DNA of 11,959 nt from CAKUFA01 sp963618735 (GTDB taxonomy: Bacteria > Bacillota > Clostridia > Christensenellales > Aristaeellaceae). Below the pieces are notes generated by a model. It did not search any database and was not told where the DNA came from. It saw only the letters and a list, made by a program, of their open reading frames with translations. Where the stretch lies: NCBI GenBank assembly GCA_963618735.1, contig CAVEUM010000039.1, positions 1-11,959 on the forward strand, in the 5' to 3' direction. A program made the translations under genes and the position numbers. This document shows positions 5,874 to 11,959 of this stretch, piece by piece (position 1 is the first letter of the stretch; each line of letters opens with the position of its first letter).

Positions 5874-6440
5874 ATGTATTACAGAAACAGTGAGCATTAC
5901 CCTGACCCAACGGCAGGACTGGCAATGACCCGTGTGGTGCGGGAGCAGCTCCGCAAGCAAGCGTGGACGGAGTGGGCAAAAAAGCGTCAGCGGTGTCAGC
6001 AAATCCGAGGATTGTTTGGCGATGAGAATCCGCTCATCCGAAAGAACGATTGCGAGTGGCTGCGGGAGCAATACATCACGGCAACCGAATCCCATGATGC
6101 AGGAGTGAAGGAGGAGAAGCAAGGGATGGCTTTGACGAAGAGCATGGTAAATGCGATGAATAACGAGGAGAACCCCTGGCAGGCACTGGCTAACGCGGTC
6201 ATCTTTCAGGCAATCAAGGATTACCGAAACGTCACGCACATGATGAATCGCATCAGCAGTCAACTGAAGAAGAAGGCACTCACTGATGACGAAAAAGCCT
6301 GCCTGCAGCAGCGGTTTGAGGATTTTGCCAAGCTTCAGGATGACATCGGTGATTTCTTCTTCTCCGACTTGTTCACAACGTTGTGTGACCTGGATGGATA
6401 TGCCATTCTTGAGCAGCTGAATCGGGAGGCGAAATATTGA
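5874..6440 (+). CDS. Conserved-looking protein of unknown function in the replication operon
   Basis: 188 aa, no family recognised. It is soluble, charged and largely helical, with an N-terminal basic stretch (VREQLRKQAWTEWAKKRQRC), a middle region rich in Lys/Glu, and a hydrophobic/acidic C-terminus (DIGDFFFSDLFTTLCDLDGY). No Cys pairs, signal peptide or membrane segment is seen. The start at ATG 5874 is chosen because AAGGAG (5858-5863) lies 10 nt upstream; an in-frame ATG at 5847 overlaps the helicase and lacks a site. The gene follows the helicase by 17 nt and overlaps the next gene by four bases, so it belongs to the same transcript. A role in replication or its control is inferred from position only. 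Confidence 0.8.
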   Translation: MYYRNSEHYPDPTAGLAMTRVVREQLRKQAWTEWAKKRQRCQQIRGLFGDENPLIRKNDCEWLREQYITATESHDAGVKEEKQGMALTKSMVNAMNNEENPWQALANAVIFQAIKDYRNVTHMMNRISSQLKKKALTDDEKACLQQRFEDFAKLQDDIGDFFFSDLFTTLCDLDGYAILEQLNREAKY

Positions 6441-6853
6441 AAGCACTGGAATTGATTCAGAAGCTTCGTGACACCGAGAATCGCATGGAAGCTGCCAAAA
6501 CGAAGGTCGCCGTGTACAAGAGCATTGCTGAGAGGACGACTGCGTCCCTGAGCGGTGACAGGGTGTCCGGCAGCAGCACGCTCACGGCCCATGAGGATGC
6601 GATCATTCGGCTGATGGAGGCGGAGAAAAAGTATGATGCTGTTTGCATTGCGTATTTCCAAATTGTTGATGAAGTCATCAACTTGATCAATTTCGTGGAT
6701 GGTGAAGAACGCCGAATGGTAGCTATTGATTTCTTCGTCAATAAAGAACGCGTAACGGATATAGCAAAAAAACGTCATCTTTCTGCACGAACTGTGTATC
6801 GTTTTTACAAGGAGGCTCTGTCAATTATGGATCAGCATTTTGATCCTCCCTGA
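6437..6853 (+). CDS. DUF1492/ArpU-like HTH regulator
   Basis: 138 aa from a TTG that overlaps the previous stop as TTGA; GGGAGG (6424-6429) lies 7 nt upstream. Seen: a helical N-terminus beginning LELIQKLRDTENRMEAA, the segment SLSGDRVSGSS typical of DUF1492, a long helix, and a C-terminal sigma-70 region-4-like HTH (residues about 95-131, RVTDIAKKRHLSARTVYRFY). DUF1492, RinA and ArpU proteins sit at the end of phage early operons and act on late genes; ArpU and RinA are known activators. As last gene of the replication operon it fits that role. On this element it could control cargo or genes beyond the window. This is the second region-4-like protein here. Confidence 0.85.
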   Translation: MKALELIQKLRDTENRMEAAKTKVAVYKSIAERTTASLSGDRVSGSSTLTAHEDAIIRLMEAEKKYDAVCIAYFQIVDEVINLINFVDGEERRMVAIDFFVNKERVTDIAKKRHLSARTVYRFYKEALSIMDQHFDPP

Positions 6854-6959
6854 AGAAAGATAAGGGTTGTCGAAGGCATGACTGCAATACTTACCATTGC
6901 CATTTTCTTTGACAGTTGTTCAAATTTTTCCATGGGAAGCGAAAGGGAATGAAAAGACT

Positions 6960-6990
6960 TATCGCATTTTCATGATGAGTGTGATATACT
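6960..6990 (+). promoter_or_regulatory. Candidate promoter for the rightward cargo pair
   Basis: TGATATACT (6982-6990) is an extended -10 (TGnTATACT). The -35 region (TTATCG at 6959-6964, spacing 20; or TCGCAT at 17) is weak. The 5' leader would be about 50 nt before ATG 7051. The 197-bp gap 6854-7050 otherwise shows only a weak GCAAT/ATTGC hairpin after the DUF1492-like gene and a TTGACA at 6909-6914 without a matching -10. Confidence 0.5.
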
Positions 6991-7050
6991 AAAAACGTTG
7001 AAAGTTGCTTTTTTCGCAAAACACTGGAATAGGGCAAAGGAGAAAATACA

Positions 7051-7758
7051 ATGTTTGAAATTAAGAAGACGCTCATCGTTGTTTATAAGGATGAGTTGTT
7101 ATTGAATCAACTCAAGAAAATGGTGGAAACAGACGATGATACAGAGGAAGGTGTTGTCGGTACAAAGGATGACACTATTAACATCGTTTCCTGGACGGAA
7201 GATGTATGGCTTAGCAATAAAAAACAGGGAACAACGAAAGGAAAGATCCTTTTTCTTGGGAATGTAAAAGGAACAGAGAACCTAATTCCTGTTATTGATG
7301 TGATGTTCGACAAATATGGTGTAAAGTTTGGGTGGGCTGGTGATCAAGCAATTGTGTATGCAGACCCAAATGCACTGATAAGCCGAAAAGACTACGATGT
7401 GTTTTTAGAGAGATTTTCCACTATGCCGGTTCCGAACTTTCTTAAAGCGACTAAAGAAAATAGTGTCACTACGAGTGCAGGCTCTGAAGCAGGAAGTATT
7501 GATGAACAGTGCGAAAAAGGTGCTTTGGCAAATGTGAATGTATCTCCTGTGAAGGTAGAGGATAAAAAGGCTGACGTTCTTAAGAATATCAGAAGTGCAT
7601 TCTCGATGGGGTTAGTTGCCATCGAAAAAGTTGGTGCACAGATTTCCTCAAAGTCTGAAGAGCTTTTCAGAAACAAGGCACTAATGAAACGGCAAATGCT
7701 TTTCTACGGAGTTATCAATCTCTATAATGATGGGCTTGAAAAGTTTATGAACATGTGA
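7051..7758 (+). CDS. Unknown cytosolic alpha/beta protein, first of cargo pair
   Basis: 235 aa, function unknown. The N-terminal 105 residues show alternating short beta strands and helices: KTLIVVYK (6-13), TINIVSWTE (42-50), KILFLGN (65-71), GVKFGWAG (90-97) and AIVYAD (100-105). This suggests a Rossmann- or flavodoxin-like fold, and comparison with TIR or receiver folds would be natural, though no catalytic motif is seen. Residues about 133-175 are a low-complexity linker, and 176-235 form a helical tail. It has no signal peptide or clear membrane span. The ATG follows AAAGGAG at 7 nt. It is separated from the replication operon by a promoter-like gap and is followed 11 nt later by a membrane protein gene, so the two probably work together. 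Base composition is more A+T-rich than the replication genes. Confidence 0.8.
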   Translation: MFEIKKTLIVVYKDELLLNQLKKMVETDDDTEEGVVGTKDDTINIVSWTEDVWLSNKKQGTTKGKILFLGNVKGTENLIPVIDVMFDKYGVKFGWAGDQAIVYADPNALISRKDYDVFLERFSTMPVPNFLKATKENSVTTSAGSEAGSIDEQCEKGALANVNVSPVKVEDKKADVLKNIRSAFSMGLVAIEKVGAQISSKSEELFRNKALMKRQMLFYGVINLYNDGLEKFMNM

Positions 7759-7769
7759 GGTGACAATCC

Positions 7770-9215
7770 ATGCAGGTAAAGTCCGAGATGCAACAAGGCT
7801 GGGAGTTTGCTGCTAGAATAATGGGTACGGATGTTGCCACGCATATAGGAAAAGAATACGTAGAAGCGGTTGAAGCAGCAATTAAGCAGCTTGAAGGAAA
7901 CGTTAACAACCACATGTATAGAAATCTTGGAATTAAGCAGCTCCAAGGATACATGCTCGAGGAATGGGGAGCCGGGACCTTCAATGTAGATGCGGTTGCG
8001 GCTGATTCAATAGAACGTGCTTCTGTTTTGCACAGCACTGCAAAGGACTCGGTAGATATCCAATTGAGCTCGGGTGAAGCTTATAGTGCGAAATCCTACA
8101 CTACAGCAGAAATGACGGCAAAGGCGCAGGCAAAGTTAAATCCGGAAACTGGTAAAGCGAGCTATTATGGTCAGGAAAGACTCGTCCCATCCGATCAACT
8201 TTTAGACGCCAAAGCAGCTGCTCATCGTGAGGCGTTAAGGAATCAGTCGATTCGTTCCAATGTTTCTGACGCATATGCTGAAACTGAATCAAGACTGACA
8301 GACACAATAAAAAATGAAGAAGGCATCAGTTCACGAAGCGTATCCAGAAAAGAACTGGAGAAGATCGCCCAAGAAAGCAAGGAACAGAAGTTTGAAGCAA
8401 AGGAACATGACATAACCTTAGACAGCGCAATCAAAACGGAATATATGCTGAAACAGGCATTGAAGGCTGGGTATACTACAGCGGCAATTACTGCAGCCTT
8501 TCAGCTCGCACCTGAAATATACGAAGCGATAGATTTTCTTGTCAAGCATGGAGAAATCGACATTCAACAGGTAAAAAGGATGGGAATCAAAGGCCTCTCC
8601 GCAGGAGCAGAAGGATTTCTTTGTGGCTCTGTATCATCTTTTCTTCTGATGAATTTCGAAAAAGGTGTTCTTGGTGAGGCATTTAAAGGTATCAACCCTT
8701 CTGTCCTTGGTACGGTTGTTGCCGTCGTTATGCAGACGGTAAAAAACAGCATTCTTGTCGCGGCAGGTAAGATGAGCTCGCAGGAGATGGGGGCAGCCTT
8801 TATGGATACTGTTGTCATTTCGGGCGGTTACCTACTTGGCGTGCATATCGTTGGTATTATCGGTCAAGCACTTGGGTTTGAACTTCCTGTTGTGGGATAT
8901 CTTCTTGGTAGTTTGATTGGCAGTTCCGTCTGCGCTATTTATAACATTGGCAAAAAGAGACTCATATCATTCTGCGTGGATACAGGCTTCACTTGTTTCG
9001 GACTTGTAGAGCAGAATTATGAATTGCCGGATGAGGCTCTACATGAACTTGGTATAGAGACCATTCCTGTTCCAAGAACACAAGTCGAGCATATTGAAAT
9101 TCCAAGAATACAGATTCCAACAATAGATATTGATAGAACTGAATGTGAAACTATTGAACTTACTACCCTTCGGCGTGGTATTATCGGCGTCAACAAAATC
9201 GGATATGTTATGTAG
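7770..9215 (+). CDS. Unknown protein with soluble N-terminal half and glycine-rich membrane domain
   Basis: 481 aa, function unknown. Residues 1-225 are soluble and helical. A segment DIQLSSGEAYSAKSY (96-110) followed by YYGQERLVPSDQLLDA (132-147) looks like a compact small domain; a nuclease-like fold is conceivable but unproven. Residues about 270-395 contain four hydrophobic stretches rich in Gly, Ala and Ser (273-294, 311-331, 345-370, 371-395) with GxxxG-type spacing, suggesting a multi-pass or pore-like membrane region. The C-terminus has a proline-spaced repeat (IPVPRTQVEHIEIPRIQIPTIDI, 432-454). No signal peptide is present. GAGGTG precedes the ATG by 7 nt and the gene follows its partner by 11 nt. 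A sensor plus membrane effector pair, such as an abortive-infection device, is one inference; a transport or secretion role is another. Confidence 0.8.
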   Translation: MQVKSEMQQGWEFAARIMGTDVATHIGKEYVEAVEAAIKQLEGNVNNHMYRNLGIKQLQGYMLEEWGAGTFNVDAVAADSIERASVLHSTAKDSVDIQLSSGEAYSAKSYTTAEMTAKAQAKLNPETGKASYYGQERLVPSDQLLDAKAAAHREALRNQSIRSNVSDAYAETESRLTDTIKNEEGISSRSVSRKELEKIAQESKEQKFEAKEHDITLDSAIKTEYMLKQALKAGYTTAAITAAFQLAPEIYEAIDFLVKHGEIDIQQVKRMGIKGLSAGAEGFLCGSVSSFLLMNFEKGVLGEAFKGINPSVLGTVVAVVMQTVKNSILVAAGKMSSQEMGAAFMDTVVISGGYLLGVHIVGIIGQALGFELPVVGYLLGSLIGSSVCAIYNIGKKRLISFCVDTGFTCFGLVEQNYELPDEALHELGIETIPVPRTQVEHIEIPRIQIPTIDIDRTECETIELTTLRRGIIGVNKIGYVM

Positions 9216-9264
9216 ATGTTACAGCTAACGAAAATTATAATTGCATAGGAACGTGATAGAGAGC

Positions 9265-9305
9265 AACGTAACGAGTAGGCCTGTGGTGGACCTACTCGTT
9301 ACGTT
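9265..9305. terminator. 15-bp perfect hairpin between convergent cargo genes
   Basis: AACGTAACGAGTAGG (9265-9279) pairs perfectly with CCTACTCGTTACGTT (9291-9305) around an 11-nt loop. It sits between the stop codons of two convergent genes (9215 and 9327), where a bidirectional terminator is expected. Neither side has a T-run, so termination is not certain; RNA protection or a protein-binding site are alternatives. Confidence 0.6.
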
Positions 9306-9326
9306 GAATTACAACACGTATGACTG

Positions 9327-10202
9327 TCAGATTTCTGGAAATACCTCAGTGAAAAAGCTCTCGTTGTGAAGCAACTTTGGAATATGTTCGGAAAGAATTT
9401 CTTTTACTCTTGAGGCATAGCCCTTGTATTGCTCTTGCTTGTCCGTAGAGTTGATGCCACCTGTGCTTCCCACAAGAGAACGCACATCAACAGCAACGTC
9501 TTGTAGTTCAGAAATGAGATTCCTGTATTCATCTGAATTCGTTTGCCCTGGAAAAAGCTGTGGCAGGTAAATTTCCATTAAGTCCCACAGGATGTCTGGG
9601 TTACTGTCTCCTGGGTGAGCACGAGCTAGTGGAAATACCGTGGCTTTATAGGTAGTTGTTTGAATGTCGCCGATCTGATGAAGATAGAAAAGCAGTGCCG
9701 CAAATGCGTTACATTGCTCTGTATAGGAAAGCACTGGCTCATTACTAAAAAGATAAATGTCTGTACCTATACCAAAATTAAAAACGCGGTTGACTGTTGA
9801 AAGCAAAATGTTTTTACGAATGGGCCAGTTACCACGATCAGGGACTTTTCCATTTTCCCAGCGTATATTTACATATGTTTCGTGACCAGAGTTACACGTA
9901 AAGTCAATGTCCGCAGTACTTGATGGAAGTCCATGTACGCCATACTCTTTCAAAAACTGCAATCTTTCACCGAAGACCGAATTACTATTGCCGTTGAATT
10001 CATCCAAAACAAGATTTTGCGCATAGGCAAGCGCAACAATCGCGTTTCGTTGGTCTTTGGGTTGGCTGGCATAGTAATTATCTCTTCCGAAGAGAACTAA
10101 CTGCACATCTTTCTTTTGAGTGTCAAAAGGATGAGCGAGTCCTGACTGTGGAATAAACAACAGTGCAAGAAGCAGCAGAAAGGATGAATAGAGTTTCCGC
10201 AT
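9327..10202 (-). CDS. Exported protein with HxxGD motif, function unknown
   Basis: 291 aa with a clear Sec signal peptide: MRK, a hydrophobic core (SSFLLLLALLFIP) and a likely cleavage after GLA at residue 23, with no lipobox cysteine. The mature chain has a segment STADIDF...SGHETYVNIRW (about 95-115) and the helix FAALLFYLHQIGDIQ (167-181). H175-x2-GD179 in such a helix resembles the zinc-binding helix of the S1/P1 nuclease and zinc-dependent phospholipase C superfamily. However, the mature N-terminal Trp of that superfamily is absent (His24 is predicted there), so the match is weak. The ATG follows the upstream gene's stop without a gap, and AAAGGTGG at about 7 nt serves as ribosome binding site; the two are therefore one operon. 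It probably acts outside the membrane together with its neighbour. Confidence 0.8.
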   Translation of the reverse strand: MRKLYSSFLLLLALLFIPQSGLAHPFDTQKKDVQLVLFGRDNYYASQPKDQRNAIVALAYAQNLVLDEFNGNSNSVFGERLQFLKEYGVHGLPSSTADIDFTCNSGHETYVNIRWENGKVPDRGNWPIRKNILLSTVNRVFNFGIGTDIYLFSNEPVLSYTEQCNAFAALLFYLHQIGDIQTTTYKATVFPLARAHPGDSNPDILWDLMEIYLPQLFPGQTNSDEYRNLISELQDVAVDVRSLVGSTGGINSTDKQEQYKGYASRVKEILSEHIPKLLHNESFFTEVFPEI

Positions 10203-11959
10203 TTAATCCACCTTTTCGAAAGCAAGGTCGCTGTTCCAAAAACTGATATGATCATACCAGTTTGGCTTGTTATTTACCGCTTCAAAGTCGATGACGGTGG
10301 GTGTTGTCACATACTCTTGGTGTGGAATAACAGACACGCACACATGATCACCAGGCTTGTAGGCATACTTTTCCGCAGTAGTGATCTTGAAAACAGCAAT
10401 GTAGGTAGAAACGCTACCTTCCGTTTGACGGTTAACTGCAGAGATTGTCCAATCATCGAACACGGTCTCTGCTCCTTCAGAGTCTGTAACCTTAACAGAA
10501 ATGGAAGCATTGTCGGAAACAAATGACACCGGAATCTTAAGTTCCTTGCCGTTATACTCAACATGATCAAAATCATTTGAGTCAATATCAATTTTCCCAT
10601 TATACCGATATTGGTTATCAAGCTCATTGATTAGGAAAAGCTGTTCTCCATTCGCATGAAGGACATTGTCGATTTTTTTCTGCTCGCTGCTTGATAAGCC
10701 AAGTTGATTACCAACCGCAAACAGGAGATCACAGTTTAACAACAATGGCTCAGAAACAGGAGGGAGCTCTGTCTTCCTCTTTTCCTTGAGCAAATTATTG
10801 TAGCTCTTGATCTGCGCTTCTTCATCCTTGGTTGAACCAGCAGGAACAGTCTCTTCCTGAACTTTAGCGATATATGTAAAGTTCATTGCTGTTTGCTCAT
10901 CAACCAAGTAATTGACATTATTCAGCAATGCGTCATGGGCATTCCAAAGATAGGATGTATCCCTTGTCTTCGCATATAGGTTGACATATGTTTGAGCTGC
11001 ATAGTATCTCAGCGCCCAATCCTCTGTGCTGATATTATTGAGGATATCCTTTGCGTATTGTTCGGCAATAGGGATGAACTCATCCTGAGAAAGTGTATTT
11101 TCAGCCGCAACAATAGCTAACGGAAGAACCTTAGCATATTCATTGTCCTTACGAAAAATTCGAGTGCTTAACGCTTCGTAAGAATGAATCGCATCGAGGC
11201 ATTTTGTGTAATCTCCAATGGAGTAGTAGCTTTCAGCGAGTAAAAGCCAATAGCTGCCGAATGCCTGGTAAGTTTCGACATTATTTTCAAGGAACAGAAT
11301 CCTGCGATTAACATCTGATTTGCCCTTCCAATACACAAATTCCTCAACAGCTTTCTCATTAAGGGCAAGATAACCTGGAAGGTCGTATTCACGGACAATG
11401 TCAATCATATAGTCGAATGCATCGGAACGCAGATTATAGAACACCTCTGTCGCTTCATCGTCCAAATCCCAGCCCTCTTGCAGGTATTGAAGTTCTGCTT
11501 GGGATACGGCAGAATGATAACTGCTAATTGAGTTGATTGCCATATATACTACGCTGGTCGCAACTTTTGCTAGGCTACCAGATTGAACGGCGGTCATTAG
11601 TGCTAACGGACTGGGAATGGCTGCCTTGATTGCTTGGGCTTTGTTTTGCTCATAAAGGAACTCAATCCTTTCACGCTTGACATCGACCATTCGATATCGG
11701 ACCAATGCCTGGCGAATCCCCTTCAAGCGATCTTGTGTATGAGTATCGACAGCATTAGGATAAGTTTCGTTAACAATTAGGGAATAGATGCTTTCAATGA
11801 ATACACGGTTGTTACTCTCAGAATTGATTTCCTGGGTCAGGTATGCAAGCCAGTTCAACATGTTTATTGAGTTTCGTTGTGTTGAACTAAGGCTGGCTAC
11901 AGGCGCAGTGGTACTCTTAGCTACAGGCGTAGGTGCTTCTGTAGGAAGGATTGTAGCTG
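10203..11959 (-). CDS. Large partial protein with Pro/Thr linker and TPR-like region (5' end outside window)
   Basis: The frame is open from its TAA at 10203 to the window edge, giving at least 585 residues. The ATG at 11861 has no ribosome binding site. The codons before it encode a Pro/Thr/Ala-rich linker (TEAPTPVAKSTTAPVAS) with no stop, so the true start is upstream. Counting from that Met: a charged helical part, a hydrophobic stretch (about 84-112), acidic helical segments, a TPR-like helix pair (about 200-233, SYWLLLAESYYSIGDYTKCL), more helical repeats to about 330, and a C-terminal beta-rich domain (about 430-540, KIPVSFVSDNASISVKVTD). A membrane anchor or signal before the linker would put the body outside the cell, which would fit the exported partner encoded directly downstream. 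No family is recognised. Confidence 0.8.
   Translation of the reverse strand, partial: ATILPTEAPTPVAKSTTAPVASLSSTQRNSINMLNWLAYLTQEINSESNNRVFIESIYSLIVNETYPNAVDTHTQDRLKGIRQALVRYRMVDVKRERIEFLYEQNKAQAIKAAIPSPLALMTAVQSGSLAKVATSVVYMAINSISSYHSAVSQAELQYLQEGWDLDDEATEVFYNLRSDAFDYMIDIVREYDLPGYLALNEKAVEEFVYWKGKSDVNRRILFLENNVETYQAFGSYWLLLAESYYSIGDYTKCLDAIHSYEALSTRIFRKDNEYAKVLPLAIVAAENTLSQDEFIPIAEQYAKDILNNISTEDWALRYYAAQTYVNLYAKTRDTSYLWNAHDALLNNVNYLVDEQTAMNFTYIAKVQEETVPAGSTKDEEAQIKSYNNLLKEKRKTELPPVSEPLLLNCDLLFAVGNQLGLSSSEQKKIDNVLHANGEQLFLINELDNQYRYNGKIDIDSNDFDHVEYNGKELKIPVSFVSDNASISVKVTDSEGAETVFDDWTISAVNRQTEGSVSTYIAVFKITTAEKYAYKPGDHVCVSVIPHQEYVTTPTVIDFEAVNNKPNWYDHISFWNSDLAFEKVD

Noticed and set aside
5056..6446. 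Long minus-strand frames opposite the helicase and following genes
   Set aside because: Antisense shadows of genes with clear domains and ribosome binding sites.
7012..7025. TCGCAAAAC near the cargo start as another copy of the repeat
   Set aside because: Only about 9 bases match; TCGCAAAA also occurs by chance elsewhere, for example near 3597.
10131..10202. Lytic polysaccharide mono-oxygenase with N-terminal His after signal cleavage
   Set aside because: Only the predicted His24 supports it; no second conserved His pattern or fold resemblance was seen.
1..11959. CRISPR array, rRNA, complete tRNA or known antibiotic resistance gene
   Set aside because: No regularly spaced repeats, no recognisable RNA gene and no resistance family were found on either strand.

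Overview
The window reads as the left part of an integrated mobile element from a Bacillota (Firmicutes) host. Strong AGGAGG-type ribosome binding sites, TTG starts, compact overlapping genes and the protein families point that way. No species can be named from the sequence. The replication and regulation genes resemble those of temperate phages and phage satellites. No relaxase, capsid, terminase or conjugation gene is visible, so the element is best called a phage-satellite-like or integrative element whose right end lies outside the window.

Region 1 (1-1452, leftward) is the integration module: a tyrosine integrase preceded by a small excisionase-like HTH protein. Region 2 (1453-2547) is a control region. 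A perfect 37-bp inverted repeat (1511-1547 and 2452-2488) brackets a rightward terminator, a small unit (promoter-like box, hairpin, 44-codon ORF, terminator touching its stop codon) and a Cys-rich sigma-70 region-4-like protein. Each repeat copy sits in the same sense in front of a divergent operon: xis-int on the left, replication on the right. Region 3 (2548-6853, rightward) is the replication operon: a zinc-ribbon protein with a very acidic tail, a winged-helix replication initiator with an A+T-rich stretch inside its gene, a fused AEP-type primase/DnaB-type helicase, an unknown 188-aa protein and a DUF1492/ArpU-like HTH protein. Genes are overlapped or closely packed.

Region 4 (6854-11959) is cargo of visibly more A+T-rich composition, in two convergent pairs. 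The rightward pair has its own promoter-like box and encodes a 235-aa Rossmann-like cytosolic protein and a 481-aa protein with a soluble N-terminal half and a glycine-rich multi-pass membrane half. The leftward pair encodes a large protein that continues past the window edge through a Pro/Thr/Ala linker and carries a TPR-like region, and a 291-aa exported protein with an HxxGD motif. A 15-bp perfect hairpin separates the pairs. I cannot assign functions to the four cargo proteins; these and the control region are the parts most likely to hold something undescribed.

Proposed logic, as inference: the small ORF and its terminator gate expression of the sigma-like protein, which may act through the duplicated 37-bp element on both the excision and replication operons. 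The primase-helicase and initiator would replicate the excised element, and the DUF1492-like protein may control later genes.
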